Assembly (NCBI RefSeq): GCF_019977735.1
Contig: NZ_AP025018.1
Coordinates: forward strand, 682,001-746,000
Direction: 5' to 3'
DNA: 64,000 nucleotides
Source of the DNA: Calothrix sp. PCC 7716
GTDB taxonomy: Bacteria; Cyanobacteriota; Cyanobacteriia; Cyanobacteriales; Nostocaceae
The notes beneath the pieces are model-generated. The model saw nothing but the letters and a program-made list of their open reading frames with translations. It was not told the origin of the DNA and ran no database searches. Positions 1-10,366 of this stretch are shown here, piece after piece. The position numbers and the translations under genes are program-made. Every line of letters starts with the position of its first letter. Position 1 is the stretch's first letter.

Positions 1-282
1 CTTGAGCTTGCTGGAATTTGCGCGCGTAACCGCGTTACTGTAGGTGGTGTCGTCGATACTCGTAACCCCAAAAAGCCACTAAGTACGAATGTTCAAATTA
101 CTGGACGTACTTTTGAAGGTAAAATTTCTACTCACACTTTTACACTAGGTGATGAAACTAGTATGGCTGCTAATGTGTGTGGACCTGCTTTTGGTTACTT
201 GAAAGCTGGTATGCAATTACATAAGCGCGGTATGCATGGTATATTCACCGCTGCTGAAATTATGCCACAGTTTGTTAAATAA
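1..282 (+). CDS. C-terminal part of a saccharopine-dehydrogenase-like oxidoreductase (partial)
   Basis: An open frame enters from the left edge and ends at a TAA at 280-282, giving the last 93 residues of a protein. The tail carries [15 protein letters not shown] followed by [20 protein letters not shown]. This loosely resembles the C-terminal substrate-binding end of saccharopine-dehydrogenase-type oxidoreductases, where a Gly-rich helix precedes a 'kGv..pE' motif. The NAD(P)-binding N-terminus lies outside the window, so the family call is weak and the substrate cannot be named. The gene is followed at once by a palindromic repeat that carries a MITE. Confidence 0.4.
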   Translation, partial: LELAGICARNRVTVGGVVDTRNPKKPLSTNVQITGRTFEGKISTHTFTLGDETSMAANVCGPAFGYLKAGMQLHKRGMHGIFTAAEIMPQFVK

Positions 283-321
283 TCCTTTGTTCATTCTTAG
301 TGTACGGTGGGCACTGCCCAC

Positions 322-500
322 CTAGCCCTGTCAAGGTGTACCAATACAGTACTAGATAAAAGCCTTATTCTTACGTTGTACCCCCAACTCTGGAATATAA
401 AATTGAGCGCAAATATTATTTTTTGCTTTCAAATTTTAATCAGTGAAAGGCTAAAACCCTTATAAATGGTTAGTACCCATGCTCACCTTGACAGGGCTAG
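322..500. mobile_element. 179-bp MITE with 17-bp terminal inverted repeats and 10-bp target duplication
   Basis: The element begins with CTAGCCCTGTCAAGGTG (322-338) and ends with its exact reverse complement (484-500). The flanking 10 bp, CACTGCCCAC, are present on both sides (312-321 and 501-510). This is the signature of a cut-and-paste insertion. It has no open frame of note, so it would need a transposase encoded elsewhere. The 10-bp duplication would fit an IS4-like enzyme, but that is inference. It landed inside a copy of the palindrome GTACGGTGGGCACTGCCCAC, whose intact sister copy is at 25982-26006. Confidence 0.85.
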
Positions 501-517
501 CACTGCCCACCTTACGA

Positions 518-1057
518 TTAAGACAAACTTTCAACTGGGTTTTCATCAAGCAAAAGTTCGTGTGTTTGAATAACGAATGGAAGTTCGGCGCCTATTAAAC
601 CGCGTTTAATGCGTTCGGATGTTTCAGGAAACACAACAAACAGTGGGTATTTAGTATTTGCACCCTCGCTTAATATATGACTGTGACGTTCTGGCATTAA
701 CCACTCGTAGTCTTTATCAAGTAAAACTTGGGTTTGGCGCCAACGCATTAATAAATCAGAAAAATCTTCTTCTGGACGGTGGACATAAATAAAAATTTCG
801 GCACCTGTTTTAATTTTCCATTCAGGGTCACACATTAAAATAGCAACATCGCACGGTAACGTCATTGCTTCTGATAATGAACCCGCTTTGCGAATGCGGA
901 TAATTGGTAAAGGTATAGTGATAACGCTTTCAGATGGGCGCCGTAAGCTTGGTATCATTTCCAAATAAGGACGGTGCTGTTTGAACAGTTCTATGGCGCC
1001 GAGATGATGGCTATATTCTGCCAAACATGCTTCATAATTAGATTTGTGTACAGGCAT
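518..1057 (-). CDS. conserved-type hypothetical protein (179 aa)
   Basis: This gene encodes 179 residues with no signal peptide, no membrane segment and no motif I recognise. The protein is mixed alpha/beta in character, with a central stretch giving alternating hydrophobic strands (VAILMCDPEW, AEIFIYVHRP, YPLFVVFPET). It starts at ATG 1057 without a clear ribosome binding site. It lies downstream of pilC on the same strand, separated by a heptamer repeat array, so co-transcription with the pilus genes is possible but unproven. Its 3' end faces the MITE-bearing repeat. Confidence 0.7.
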   Translation of the reverse strand: MPVHKSNYEACLAEYSHHLGAIELFKQHRPYLEMIPSLRRPSESVITIPLPIIRIRKAGSLSEAMTLPCDVAILMCDPEWKIKTGAEIFIYVHRPEEDFSDLLMRWRQTQVLLDKDYEWLMPERHSHILSEGANTKYPLFVVFPETSERIKRGLIGAELPFVIQTHELLLDENPVESLS

Positions 1058-1073
1058 AAATAATAATAATAAA

Positions 1074-1143
1074 GAGTTAGGAGTGAGGAGTTAGGAGTGA
1101 GGAGTTAAGAGTTAAAACTCAGCACTCAGCACTCATAACTTTT
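1074..1143. repeat. STRR array (heptamer-like direct and inverted units)
   Basis: Repeats of GAGTTAGGAGTGAG are followed by inverted CAGCACTCAGCACTC units. The array ends 6 bases from the stop codon of pilC. It belongs to the TGCTGAG heptamer family found at seven other places in the window. Confidence 0.8.
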
Positions 1144-1149
1144 ACTTGG

Positions 1150-2370
1150 TTATCCCAATTTCTCGAATACAGCGAACATGGGCAAATACATTGATAACAA
1201 AATTGTGCCAACCATTCCCCCAAGTACCACAATCATAATTGGTTCCAAAATACTCGTTAGAGCTTTTACAGCTTGTTCAACTTCATCTTCATAAAAGTCA
1301 GCGACTTTCATTAACATCGCATCAATTTCCCCTGTTTCTTCACCAATACTAATCATTTGAATAGCCATTGCAGGGAAAACTTTCTCTTTTTGCAGTGCCA
1401 TACTTATCATGCCACCTTGCTGCACTTCTGCACGTGCGGCATCAATAGCATTAGAAATAACTTGATTTCCTGCGGTATCACGCACAATTTCTAGAGAAGT
1501 TAAAATTGGAACACCTGAACGAGTCAAAGAACCAAATGTACGACTAAATTTAGCAACGGCTGATTTTTGTATCAAGTCACCAAATAAAGGCATTTTCAAA
1601 GAAAGACGGTCAATAGTTTGTCTACCAACGGCTGTTTTATAATATTGTTGATAAGCAATCCACAAACCAATCACAGCAGCAATTACTACAAATAATCGCC
1701 AACTTCGCAAAATTTCACTGACATCAAGCATGAATTGTGTCAATGGAGGTAATGTAGTTCCCAAATCTTTGAAGATATTAGCAAAAATTGGAATCAAGAA
1801 AACCGTCATCCCAATAAAAATTGCAACCGCTAAAAAACCAACCACAACAGGATACGAAAGCGCTGCTTTAATTTGGTTCTGTAAGCGTGCAACGTCTTCT
1901 AATAATTTTGCGAGTCGGTTAAGTACTTCGTCGAGTACACCACCAACCTCACCCGCTTGTATCATACTCACATACAACCCATCAAAACATTTTGGGTGTT
2001 TCCGCATCGCATCAGATAAGTTAATCCCGTTTTGAACATCGGAACTTATATCTAAAAGTGCTTGCTTTAGTTTAGGATTTGTACATTGTTCTCCAAGTAC
2101 ACCTAAACTTCTCACAATTGCGACACCAGCGTTGACCAATGCTGCAAACTGACGCGAAAAAACGGCTTTATCTTTAACAGAAACTGATGCAAAACGCGCA
2201 TTAAAATCAAGTGCTGATTTGAGGTCAAAACTTTCTGTTTTTTTCAAGTCTTGAATTACAAAACCTTGCTGTCGTAAATTTATACGCGCTTCTTTTATCG
2301 ATTCTGCCGTTACTTTTTCAGTTCTAGTTTTTCCTTGAGAATCCCTGACACGCGCAACAAAACTTGGCAT
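1150..2370 (-). CDS. pilC: Type IV pilus inner-membrane platform protein PilC
   Basis: PilC is the polytopic inner-membrane platform on which the PilB and PilT motors act to extend and retract type IV pili, needed in cyanobacteria for motility and DNA uptake. The 406-residue protein has the two T2SSF domains of the GspF/PilC family (about 70-193 and 274-396), each ending in hydrophobic helices (VVGFLAVAIFIGMTVFLI; IMIVVLGGMVGTILLSMYL). The F-domain signature SRQFAALVNAGVAIV is clear, and the length is normal. It is the last gene of pilB-pilT-pilC, 61 bases after pilT, with a palindrome in the gap. Confidence 0.97.
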   Translation of the reverse strand: MPSFVARVRDSQGKTRTEKVTAESIKEARINLRQQGFVIQDLKKTESFDLKSALDFNARFASVSVKDKAVFSRQFAALVNAGVAIVRSLGVLGEQCTNPKLKQALLDISSDVQNGINLSDAMRKHPKCFDGLYVSMIQAGEVGGVLDEVLNRLAKLLEDVARLQNQIKAALSYPVVVGFLAVAIFIGMTVFLIPIFANIFKDLGTTLPPLTQFMLDVSEILRSWRLFVVIAAVIGLWIAYQQYYKTAVGRQTIDRLSLKMPLFGDLIQKSAVAKFSRTFGSLTRSGVPILTSLEIVRDTAGNQVISNAIDAARAEVQQGGMISMALQKEKVFPAMAIQMISIGEETGEIDAMLMKVADFYEDEVEQAVKALTSILEPIMIVVLGGMVGTILLSMYLPMFAVFEKLG

Positions 2371-2401
2371 ATTTTAAAAGGTTATAAATTATTAATTATT
2401 T

Positions 2402-2429
2402 GTAGAGACGTGACATGTCACGTCTCTAC
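2402..2429. repeat. 28-bp perfect palindrome, GTAGAGACG family
   Basis: This is a perfect 28-bp inverted repeat with outer arms GTAGAGACG/CGTCTCTAC. It lies 2 bases beyond the pilT stop codon, between pilT and pilC. Related copies are at 8819, 24759 and 51562. It could fold as a transcript hairpin, but it has no clear T-tract on the minus strand. Confidence 0.85.
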
Positions 2430-2431
2430 TT

Positions 2432-3550
2432 TTAGTGTGATTTTGCAGCTACTTTGGCGCCATTTTGTGGAGGAACACCACCGATGAGACGTTGAACTTC
2501 ATCGGGTTTAGATGTTTTAGACATTGCAGCTTCAAAGGAAATTGTTCCTTGCTTATAAAGATTTGCTAAAACTGATTCTAGTGTTTGCATTCCTAATTTA
2601 CCCCCAGTTTGAATTGCTGAGTAAATTTGCGATGTTTTTCCCTCGCGGATTAAATTAGAAATAGCTGGTGTAATTACCATGATTTCTTGCGCCATTATTC
2701 GACCATATTCACCTGGTTTGGGATTTTTCTTAGGTACTAATGTTTGACTAAAGACTGCTACTAATGAGTTTGATAATTGTACACGGACTTGCGTTTGTCT
2801 TTCGTGTGGAAAAACGTCGATAATCCGGTCAACGGTTTGTGCAGCAGAGCTTGTATGTAGTGTGCCAAATACTAAGTGTCCTGTTTCTGCCGCAGAAATT
2901 GCCAAAGAGATGGTTTCTAAATCCCGCATTTCACCCACTAGGATAATATCTGGGTCTTCCCGTAAAGCTGCTTTTAATGCGTTGGCAAAACTCTTTGTGT
3001 CTTCACCTAGCTGACGCTGGTGTACTAAGCTTTTAATTGGTTCATAAACAAATTCAATTGGGTCTTCTACTGTTAATATATGCTCTGCTTTTGTGCGGTT
3101 GATTAAGTCAATCATTGCCGCTAGTGTTGTGGTTTTACCTGAACCTGTCGGTCCTGTTACCAATATTAGTCCTCTTGGTTTTTCTGTCATTTCGCGAACT
3201 ACATCTGGTAATCCCAATTTTTCAAAGTTAGGAATTTTGGAACTCAACGCACGTAAACATGCTGCATAGGCGCCACGGTCTTTGTAAACGTTAACACGAA
3301 AGCGCGCTAGTCCTTTTACACCGTAAGAGCAATCTAATTCCCAGGTCTGTTCTAGTGTTTTACGCTGGGTGTTGTTGAGCATACTAAAAATTAGTCGCTG
3401 ACATGTGTCAACTGACATCACACCATATTTTTCTTGAGGTGTGAGTTTTCCACTGACACGGAAGTAAGGAGGTAGTCCTGCGGATAAGTGTAAATCCGAA
3501 CCTCCTTGTTCAATCATGTCTTCCATCAAATCCTCAATCATGAAATCCAT
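2432..3550 (-). CDS. pilT: Type IV pilus retraction ATPase PilT
   Basis: PilT is the hexameric cytoplasmic ATPase that powers pilus retraction and twitching motility. The 372-residue protein has an N-terminal PAS-like domain, Walker A GPTGSGKT at residues 133-140, an Asp box/Walker B region (DPDIILVGEMRD) and a His box (AAETGHLVFGTLHT). These mark the secretion ATPase superfamily. The absence of a tetracysteine motif, the AIRNLIRE-like element (AISNLIREGK) and the length fit PilT rather than PilB. ATG 3550 is preceded by AGAGGA at good spacing. It lies between pilB and pilC on one strand. Confidence 0.97.
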   Translation of the reverse strand: MDFMIEDLMEDMIEQGGSDLHLSAGLPPYFRVSGKLTPQEKYGVMSVDTCQRLIFSMLNNTQRKTLEQTWELDCSYGVKGLARFRVNVYKDRGAYAACLRALSSKIPNFEKLGLPDVVREMTEKPRGLILVTGPTGSGKTTTLAAMIDLINRTKAEHILTVEDPIEFVYEPIKSLVHQRQLGEDTKSFANALKAALREDPDIILVGEMRDLETISLAISAAETGHLVFGTLHTSSAAQTVDRIIDVFPHERQTQVRVQLSNSLVAVFSQTLVPKKNPKPGEYGRIMAQEIMVITPAISNLIREGKTSQIYSAIQTGGKLGMQTLESVLANLYKQGTISFEAAMSKTSKPDEVQRLIGGVPPQNGAKVAAKSH

Positions 3551-3588
3551 TGTTTTTTCCTCTGTGTGTTTTTGTGTTTTTTTGTAGT

Positions 3589-3654
3589 AAGCACTTCAGT
3601 GCTTTTCTTAAGCACTTCAGTGCAGTGCTTTTCTTAAGCACTAAAGTGCTTATT
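3589..3654. repeat. Three tandem palindromes AAGCACTTCAGTGCTT
   Basis: Three successive hairpin units with the core AAGCACTTCAGTGCTT (the last is AAGCACTAAAGTGCTT) fill most of the pilB-pilT spacer and end 4 bases from the pilB stop. Each unit is separated by TTTTC/TTA. They could serve as RNA processing or attenuation hairpins. Confidence 0.8.
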
Positions 3655-3658
3655 ACGG

Positions 3659-5674
3659 TTAGTCGTGGAAGCGGGATGTCATGCAGTAGGGACATTCCAG
3701 CCATTCGGGTTGAAGTTCGGCGCTACATGTACGACAAGTTAACCCACTCTTGCGTTTGGCTTTGAGTTCTGCTTCTAAACCTGTGTCAGTAAAGGTTACA
3801 CGCTCTACTTCTTCTAGAGTTGTGGCGCCCTGACGTACTAAGTCCAAACTGTAGGCAAGCAGGGTTTTCATACCTTCTTCTACTGCTACTTCTTTAATGC
3901 GTTCGGTTGGTGCATCTTCGTTGATTAAAGTCTGTAGGTTTTCTGTAATCTTCATGACTTCGTAAACACCACAGCGTCCTTTATACCCAATACCGTTACA
4001 TGTTGGACATAGCGAACCGTTGCCCTTGGCTTGTAGAATTTGCTCGTTGCTAAGTGCATTCGCTTTGTAAAGAGTTAGCCCAACATCTTGTGATGCCGTC
4101 ATTCCATAACGAGCAAGTTCTTCAGGTGTCGGAGTGTAAGGAATACGGCAGTCTGAACATACACGTCGTACTAAGCGCTGTGCTAATACTCCCAGTAATG
4201 AGCTTGATATCATGAATGGTTCAATACCCATTTCACCCAAACGGGCGATGGCGCCAGGAGCATCATTGGTGTGAAGTGTTGTTAATACTAAGTGTCCTGT
4301 TAACGCTGCTTCAATGGCGGTTTTTGCTGTTTCTTTATCTCGCGTTTCACCCACGAGCAATACATCAGGGTCTTGACGTAAAAACGCACGTAGTGCAGTT
4401 CCAAAATCTAATCCTTTTTCACGGATAACTTGTACCTGTGTGATTCCTGGCAAACTGTACTCAATAGGGTCTTCTACTGTACTGATATTAATACCTGGGT
4501 CGTTACGTTCGGCAAGTGCTGAATAAAGCGAAGTCGTTTTCCCCGAACCTGTTGGTCCTGTTACTAATATCAAACCAAAAGGACGCGAAACCATTTCTTG
4601 GACGATATGCAAAGTTTCTGGGTCGGTAATTAATTTATCTAAACCTAACTGTGTAGCGGAGTTGTCCAAAATCCGCAGTACTACTTTTTCTCCGTAACGA
4701 CTTGGTAGGGTGTTAACACGGAAGTCAACCTTACGTCCCTCAAACATCCGACGAATCCGTCCATCTTGTGGTAAACGCCGTTCGGCAATGTCTAAATTTG
4801 CAATAATCTTAAATCTGGCTGTGATGGCAGGAATAATTTTTTTTGGTAATGCGTCAAACGCTTCGCGCAATACACCGTCTTTGCGAAACCGTATGCGTAA
4901 ATTCTCTTCTTGCGGTTCAATGTGGATATCCGAAACTTTCTCTTGTAACGCTTTTCCTAAAATTCGGTTTACCAAATTAATAATCGGTGCATCTTCCGCA
5001 CCTTTCATCGCTGACCCTAAATCAGCTTCTGCATCATCTGGAGCATCTGCTAAATCTAAATCGCCAAGATTTTCTAAATCTTGATTGATATCCGTTAATT
5101 TTTGCTGCTCGATGTGCTTCTGCTTAACTGCTAGCTCATCAAGAAACTGGTTGATAATCTGCTGGTAGTCCTCAGTAGTAATTACCATCCGTTGCAACAT
5201 CAACCCTTGCGGACGCAAAATCCGATTTAGATCATCCGATGCTTCTAAGTTATCTGGGTCAACCATTGCCACCAACACATTGGGTGGGTTTTGCTCGTCG
5301 TTACGTGATAATGGTACTAAACGATGGCGCCGACAAATATCTACTGGAATAAGTGTGTCTATCAAGTTTGCCACCATCGATGTGCCGATGGAGTTAACTT
5401 CTGGGTCAAGTGATTCAACCCCGTAAAGTATTTTTAATTCAAAAAGTTGTTGTTTTTTATATAATCTCAGCAGTTCCGGTGATAGCTGGCGCCCTGAAAT
5501 CGATTCAAGCACCTCAGTCAAAGGTGTGCCACTTTTGCGACTTTCTATCAGTGCTTGTCGCATTTGCTCGGTATCAACAAACCCTGATTGTACTAATTTT
5601 GTCCCGAAGGGCGAAAATTCTGTTCTCGTTGTAAGAGCAGTACTTCGCCTCTGTTGTGATGACGAATAAGTCAT
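3659..5674 (-). CDS. pilB: Type IV pilus assembly ATPase PilB
   Basis: PilB is the ATPase that drives pilus extension. The 671-residue protein has an N-terminal MshEN domain (about 20-180), Walker A GPTGSGKT at 373-380, the DPDVLLVGETRD Walker B region, and the zinc-binding CSDC ... CPTC pair typical of GspE/PilB enzymes. An extra C-terminal zinc-ribbon-like tail (CRTC ... CPYC) follows; such a tail is, as I recall, common in cyanobacterial PilB. It is the first gene of pilB-pilT-pilC and diverges from grpE across about 240 bases. Confidence 0.97.
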   Translation of the reverse strand: MTYSSSQQRRSTALTTRTEFSPFGTKLVQSGFVDTEQMRQALIESRKSGTPLTEVLESISGRQLSPELLRLYKKQQLFELKILYGVESLDPEVNSIGTSMVANLIDTLIPVDICRRHRLVPLSRNDEQNPPNVLVAMVDPDNLEASDDLNRILRPQGLMLQRMVITTEDYQQIINQFLDELAVKQKHIEQQKLTDINQDLENLGDLDLADAPDDAEADLGSAMKGAEDAPIINLVNRILGKALQEKVSDIHIEPQEENLRIRFRKDGVLREAFDALPKKIIPAITARFKIIANLDIAERRLPQDGRIRRMFEGRKVDFRVNTLPSRYGEKVVLRILDNSATQLGLDKLITDPETLHIVQEMVSRPFGLILVTGPTGSGKTTSLYSALAERNDPGINISTVEDPIEYSLPGITQVQVIREKGLDFGTALRAFLRQDPDVLLVGETRDKETAKTAIEAALTGHLVLTTLHTNDAPGAIARLGEMGIEPFMISSSLLGVLAQRLVRRVCSDCRIPYTPTPEELARYGMTASQDVGLTLYKANALSNEQILQAKGNGSLCPTCNGIGYKGRCGVYEVMKITENLQTLINEDAPTERIKEVAVEEGMKTLLAYSLDLVRQGATTLEEVERVTFTDTGLEAELKAKRKSGLTCRTCSAELQPEWLECPYCMTSRFHD

Positions 5675-5921
5675 ATATTCTTATATTTATATGGGTAGCC
5701 AAAACCTCTTCTATATTGAGTATTCCCATCAGTCAACCCAGAACTCTCATCTTGACAAAGAAAAATTAGAACCTTGACTCAATTTACGGAAACCCGCACT
5801 ACAATACTCTACGGAAAGCCGTCCTCTAACCTCTGTCAGAATATATCCAGCTTTTGTCAAAATAGAGAACGATGATTAACTACCATAGCTTTCAGGAGAA
5901 CTCTAAGAGGTAATGCAAACG

Positions 5922-6584
5922 ATGAATAGCGACTTAAGCGAACAAAACAATACAAGTACATCTGGCAGCGAAGTAGCTGACCCAAATGCTGTGGCAACTA
6001 ACGATGTGGGTTCCTACGCTTCGACATCTGACAATAGCGTAAATGCTGACACTGCTTCTGATGATGCTAATGCAATGGCGCCGCAAATCGATTCGCTCAA
6101 AGCTCAACTCGAAGCAAGTAGCAATCAATACACACGGTTAGTAGCAGATTTCGATAATTATCGCAAGCGCACTCAGAAAGAAAAAGACGACCTTGATGCA
6201 TTAGTTAAACGAAACACAATTACAGAACTATTACCAGTAGTTGATAATTTTGAGCGTGCGCGCGCTCACATTAAACCTCAAAACGATTCTGAGATGGCAA
6301 TTCATAAAAGCTATCAAGGTGTTTATAAACAACTGGTTGACAGTTTAAAACGATTGGGTGTTTCGCCAATGCGTCCCGAAGGTCAACCATTTGACCCTAA
6401 CCTTCATGAAGCAGTATTGCGCGAACCTACGGATGAACATCCAGAGGGAACAGTGTTAGAAGAGTTAGTGCGCGGATATTTTTTGGGTGAACGTGTACTA
6501 CGCCACGCAATGGTGAAAGTCGCTGCTCCAAAAGAAGATACGCCTGTTCTTGATGATACTCAATCAAGTGCAGCGGATAGTTAA
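5922..6584 (+). CDS. grpE: Nucleotide exchange factor GrpE
   Basis: GrpE releases ADP from DnaK and resets the Hsp70 cycle in the cytoplasm. An acidic, Ser/Asn-rich N-terminal tail is followed by the long coiled-coil helix ([29 protein letters not shown]), then the four-helix and beta domains with the family pattern [18 protein letters not shown] and [17 protein letters not shown]. Two in-frame ATGs exist, at 5913 and 5922. AAGAGG at 5905-5910 is spaced correctly only for 5922, so I chose that one. It heads the grpE-dnaK-dnaJ cluster. No CIRCE operator was seen upstream. Confidence 0.96.
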   Translation: MNSDLSEQNNTSTSGSEVADPNAVATNDVGSYASTSDNSVNADTASDDANAMAPQIDSLKAQLEASSNQYTRLVADFDNYRKRTQKEKDDLDALVKRNTITELLPVVDNFERARAHIKPQNDSEMAIHKSYQGVYKQLVDSLKRLGVSPMRPEGQPFDPNLHEAVLREPTDEHPEGTVLEELVRGYFLGERVLRHAMVKVAAPKEDTPVLDDTQSSAADS

Positions 6585-6832
6585 GCTGACAGTTGAACCT
6601 GATAGTTAGTTTCCATGTACGTATTTACCGCGTCAATTTTCTTGATTGACACGGTTATACTACTATTTCTTTAACCTTCAAGTACACGACCGTTCGGTAC
6701 AAAATTATCACTAATACTTCTTTTGCTAGCGCAGCTTTTTCCCACTAGTAATAATTACGTAAGTATGCTCTCACCCCAATGTAGATATTCCGTGTTATGT
6801 CAACGAACTAACAAGTACAGAATATTATATTT

Positions 6833-8791
6833 ATGGGAAAAGTTATTGGGATTGACTTGGGCACTACTAACAGTTGCGTAGCAGTTCTAGAAGGTGGTCA
6901 ACCAATTGTTATTGCGAATACCGAGGGTGGAAGAACAACTCCAAGTATCGTCGGTTTTGGTAAGGGTGGTGAACGCTTGGTTGGTCAATTGGCAAAACGT
7001 CAAGCTGTCACAAATGCAGAAAATACTATTTATAGTATCAAACGGTTTATTGGGCGCCGTTGGGAAGACACAGAAACCGAACGGTCGAGGGTGCCTTATC
7101 AATGTATAAAAGGTCGTGATGATACGGTTGATGTCCAAATTCGCGGCAAGAACTATACACCTCAAGAAATCTCCGCGATGATTTTGCAAAAGCTCAAGCA
7201 AGACGCAGAGAACTTTTTAGGTGAAACCGTTACACAAGCAGTTATTACAGTACCCGCATATTTTACCGATGCTCAACGTCAAGCTACAAAAGACGCAGGC
7301 ACAATTGCTGGTCTTGAAGTTTTACGTATAATCAATGAACCTACTGCAGCAGCTTTGGCATTCGGGTTAGATAAACAAGACACTGAACAGCTAATTCTTG
7401 TATTTGACCTTGGTGGTGGAACATTTGATGTCTCTATTCTCCAACTCGGAGATTCCGTGTTTGAAGTTAAAGCGACTTGTGGTAATAACCATTTAGGTGG
7501 CGATGACTTCGATAACGTTATTGTTGAATGGATGATTGAAGTTTTTCGTTCAGAGTCAGGAATTGATTTAGCTCAAGATAAAATGGCACTGCAACGCTTG
7601 CGTGAAGCTGCGGAAAAAGCCAAAATCGAATTATCGAGCATGGGCAACACAAGTATTAACTTGCCATTTATCACCGCTGATGCCAGTGGTCCCAAGCATT
7701 TAGAAACCGAACTAAGTCGCGCAAAATTTGAAGAGTTAGCAAATAATTTAATTGCAGCAACGCTTGAACCAATGACGCAAGCACTCAAAGATGCCGACCT
7801 TAAGCCTCAAAATATCGATAAAATTATTTTGGTCGGTGGCTCGACTCGTATTCCTGCCGTGCAAAACGCTTTAATGAAGTTTTTTGGTGGCAAAGCTCCT
7901 GACCGCTCTATTAACCCTGATGAAGCTGTTGCTCTTGGCGCCGCAATTCAAGCTGGAGTATTAGGTGGTGAAGTTGAGAACTTATTGCTACTCGATGTCA
8001 CTCCGTTATCTATAGGTATCGAAACTTTAGGCGAAGTTTTCACCAAAATTATCGAGCGCAACACCACAATTCCCACCAGTAAATCTCAAGTTTTCTCTAC
8101 CGCTATTGATGGGCAAATTTCAGTGGAAATTCATGTCCTCCAAGGTGAACGGGCAATGGCACGCGATAATAAAAGCCTTGGTAAATTCTTACTAACTGGT
8201 ATTCCACCTGCACCGCGCGGAGTTCCTCAAATTGAGGTATCGTTTGAAATTGATGTCAATGGTATCATGCAAGTTGCCGCTCAAGACAAAGGTACTGGTA
8301 GAGAGCAAAGCATACGTATTACTAATACAGGTGGTTTAAGCGCGCTGGAAATCGAAAAAATGCGCCAAGAAGCCGAAGTTTTTGCAGAAGAAGATAAAAA
8401 GCGTATTGAAATGGTTGCTTTGAAAAACCAAGCTGATAACTTGTTGGGTAGTTATGAATCTACTTTGAGAAATAACGCTCATCTAATTAGCGACTCTATG
8501 AAACAGTCTGCTGATGAGAAGCTATCTCAATTACAAGCAATAAGTAACAATACTAGTGTTTCTATTCACGAGTTTCAACAACGTTTAGAAGAATTCCAAC
8601 AAGCTTTGTTTGCTATCGGCGCCGAGGTTTATAATCGAGCTGGCAACAGTCAACCAGGTGAAATTGTCGAAATAACCAATACCTCAAGTATTGAGAGCAA
8701 TAATGGTGTAAACGAAAACATGACACCGCAATTCAACTTTGATTTTGAAGAAGAAGCGGCTGCTTTGGCTGATTACGAAGCAATCGATTAG
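6833..8791 (+). CDS. dnaK: Molecular chaperone DnaK (Hsp70)
   Basis: This is an ATP-dependent chaperone that binds exposed hydrophobic segments with DnaJ and GrpE. The 652 residues show the phosphate-1 motif [10 protein letters not shown] at the N-terminus, the phosphate-2 motif [12 protein letters not shown], the adenosine motif [10 protein letters not shown] and the linker [10 protein letters not shown], then the substrate-binding domain and lid. The C-terminus is acidic ([15 protein letters not shown]) rather than the EEVD-like tail of some paralogues. Cyanobacteria usually have several dnaK genes; linkage to grpE and dnaJ shows which functional set this one belongs to. The 248-base grpE-dnaK gap leaves room for its own promoter. 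Confidence 0.97.
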   Translation: MGKVIGIDLGTTNSCVAVLEGGQPIVIANTEGGRTTPSIVGFGKGGERLVGQLAKRQAVTNAENTIYSIKRFIGRRWEDTETERSRVPYQCIKGRDDTVDVQIRGKNYTPQEISAMILQKLKQDAENFLGETVTQAVITVPAYFTDAQRQATKDAGTIAGLEVLRIINEPTAAALAFGLDKQDTEQLILVFDLGGGTFDVSILQLGDSVFEVKATCGNNHLGGDDFDNVIVEWMIEVFRSESGIDLAQDKMALQRLREAAEKAKIELSSMGNTSINLPFITADASGPKHLETELSRAKFEELANNLIAATLEPMTQALKDADLKPQNIDKIILVGGSTRIPAVQNALMKFFGGKAPDRSINPDEAVALGAAIQAGVLGGEVENLLLLDVTPLSIGIETLGEVFTKIIERNTTIPTSKSQVFSTAIDGQISVEIHVLQGERAMARDNKSLGKFLLTGIPPAPRGVPQIEVSFEIDVNGIMQVAAQDKGTGREQSIRITNTGGLSALEIEKMRQEAEVFAEEDKKRIEMVALKNQADNLLGSYESTLRNNAHLISDSMKQSADEKLSQLQAISNNTSVSIHEFQQRLEEFQQALFAIGAEVYNRAGNSQPGEIVEITNTSSIESNNGVNENMTPQFNFDFEEEAAALADYEAID

Positions 8792-9216
8792 GATAACAAA
8801 AATTCAGATAATTATCATGTAGAGACGCGACATGTCGCGTCTCCATTACTTTTGAATGACATAACATATTCAAATTATATCGTACAAGATACGGTTTTCC
8901 GCACCTACTGTTGTAGGCTATTGTCGTATGAGGCGGTGGAAACCACACCTGCACTTCCTTGGTAATTTTAAGTATACTCATACATGACGTTTAATAACGT
9001 TTCACGAACCAAAAAGTTACATACTTTTTTAACCTATGGACACTTTTGGAGTCCAAAACGACTAAATATATTTATTTTTGGTGATTTTTGTAGAAGGTAA
9101 AAGGTAAAATTTACTATTAACAAAACTTAACTCTTGCCTTCGGCGCCTCTATCAAAGAGAAATTGAAAGAGGCTTACGTGCAAAATGTCTAACTTCTAAC
9201 TCTCACCTTTTACAAT
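8792..9216. other. 425-bp dnaK-dnaJ spacer
   Basis: The spacer contains a GTAGAGACG-family palindrome at 8819-8846 (last arm slightly degenerate, TCTCC instead of TCTAC). Beyond that I see AT-rich sequence and no gene, RNA or clear promoter. Confidence 0.6.
8819..8846. repeat. GTAGAGACG-family palindrome
   Basis: The core GTAGAGACGCGACATG pairs with CATGTCGCGTCTC. It lies 27 bases beyond the dnaK stop codon, matching the habit of this family of lying at gene 3' ends. Confidence 0.8.
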
Positions 9217-10359
9217 ATGGCTCGCGACTATTATGAAATTTTAGGTGTCTCTCGTGAGGCAGACAAAGACGAAATTAAAAGTGCTTACCGTCGATTGGCT
9301 CGTAAGTATCACCCAGACGTGAATAAAGAAGCGGGGGCAGAAGAACGTTTTAAAGAAATTAACCGTGCTTACGAAGTGCTTTCTGAGCCAGAAGTACGCG
9401 CACGCTACGACCGTTTTGGTCACGATGGTGTGAATGCTGGAGCTGGGGTTGGGTTTCAAGATATGGGCGACATGGGTGGTTTTGCCGATATTTTTGAAAG
9501 TATTTTCAGCGGTTTCGCAGGTGGTATGGGTGGTCCAACGCAACAACGGCGCCGTAGTGGTCCGGTTCGCGGCGATGACCTACAACTCGACCTAAAGTTA
9601 GACTTTCGCGAAGCTGTATTTGGTGGCGAAAAACAAATTCGTATTGCTCATTTAGAAACCTGTGAAGTTTGTACCGGAAGTGGCGCCAAACCAGGAACTC
9701 GTCCGCGTACATGTTCAACTTGTAGCGGAACCGGACAAGTACGTCGCGTCACACGCACACCTTTTGGTAGTTTCACCCAAGTTTCAACTTGTCCCACCTG
9801 TAACGGAACGGGAATGGTTATCGAAGAAAAATGTGATAACTGTGGTGGCAAAGGCGCCAATCAGGTAGCGAAACAACTCAAAATTACAATTCCAGCAGGG
9901 GTCTACGATGGACTACGCTTGCGGATACCTGGTGAAGGAGATGCAGGTCAACGCGGTGGTCCAGCAGGTGACTTGTATGTTCAACTAACAGTTAACGAAG
10001 ATAGCGAATTCCAACGCGAAGACTTAAATATACGCTCTACAATTTCAATTAGTTATTTGCAAGCAATTTTAGGATGTAGACTACAGGTAGATACCGTAGA
10101 TGGGCCAGAGGAATTAACAATTCCTGCGGGCACACAGCCTTACGCTGAGTTTAAGTTAGAAAATCATGGCGTACCAAGATTAGGTAATCCTGTTAATCGG
10201 GGTGACCAGTTGGTGACGGTAATGATTGATATTCCAAATCCATCTAAATTAAGCGCTGAAGAGCGAAAATTGCTTGAAGAACTCGCTAAAATTAGAGGAG
10301 AGCGCACCGGAAAGGGCGGTATCGAAGGGTTTTTAGGCAACTTTTTCCATCAGAGATAA
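9217..10359 (+). CDS. dnaJ: Co-chaperone DnaJ (Hsp40, class A)
   Basis: DnaJ delivers unfolded substrates to DnaK and stimulates its ATPase. The 380-residue protein has a J domain at 1-70 with the essential HPD (YHPDVN), a Gly/Phe-rich linker (about 75-115), four zinc-binding repeats ([32 protein letters not shown]) and the C-terminal beta domains. All four zinc repeats are complete, so this is a full class A DnaJ. It is followed 7 bases later by tusA and then rsgA, forming a tight group. Confidence 0.97.
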   Translation: MARDYYEILGVSREADKDEIKSAYRRLARKYHPDVNKEAGAEERFKEINRAYEVLSEPEVRARYDRFGHDGVNAGAGVGFQDMGDMGGFADIFESIFSGFAGGMGGPTQQRRRSGPVRGDDLQLDLKLDFREAVFGGEKQIRIAHLETCEVCTGSGAKPGTRPRTCSTCSGTGQVRRVTRTPFGSFTQVSTCPTCNGTGMVIEEKCDNCGGKGANQVAKQLKITIPAGVYDGLRLRIPGEGDAGQRGGPAGDLYVQLTVNEDSEFQREDLNIRSTISISYLQAILGCRLQVDTVDGPEELTIPAGTQPYAEFKLENHGVPRLGNPVNRGDQLVTVMIDIPNPSKLSAEERKLLEELAKIRGERTGKGGIEGFLGNFFHQR

Positions 10360-10366
10360 ACTAGGA

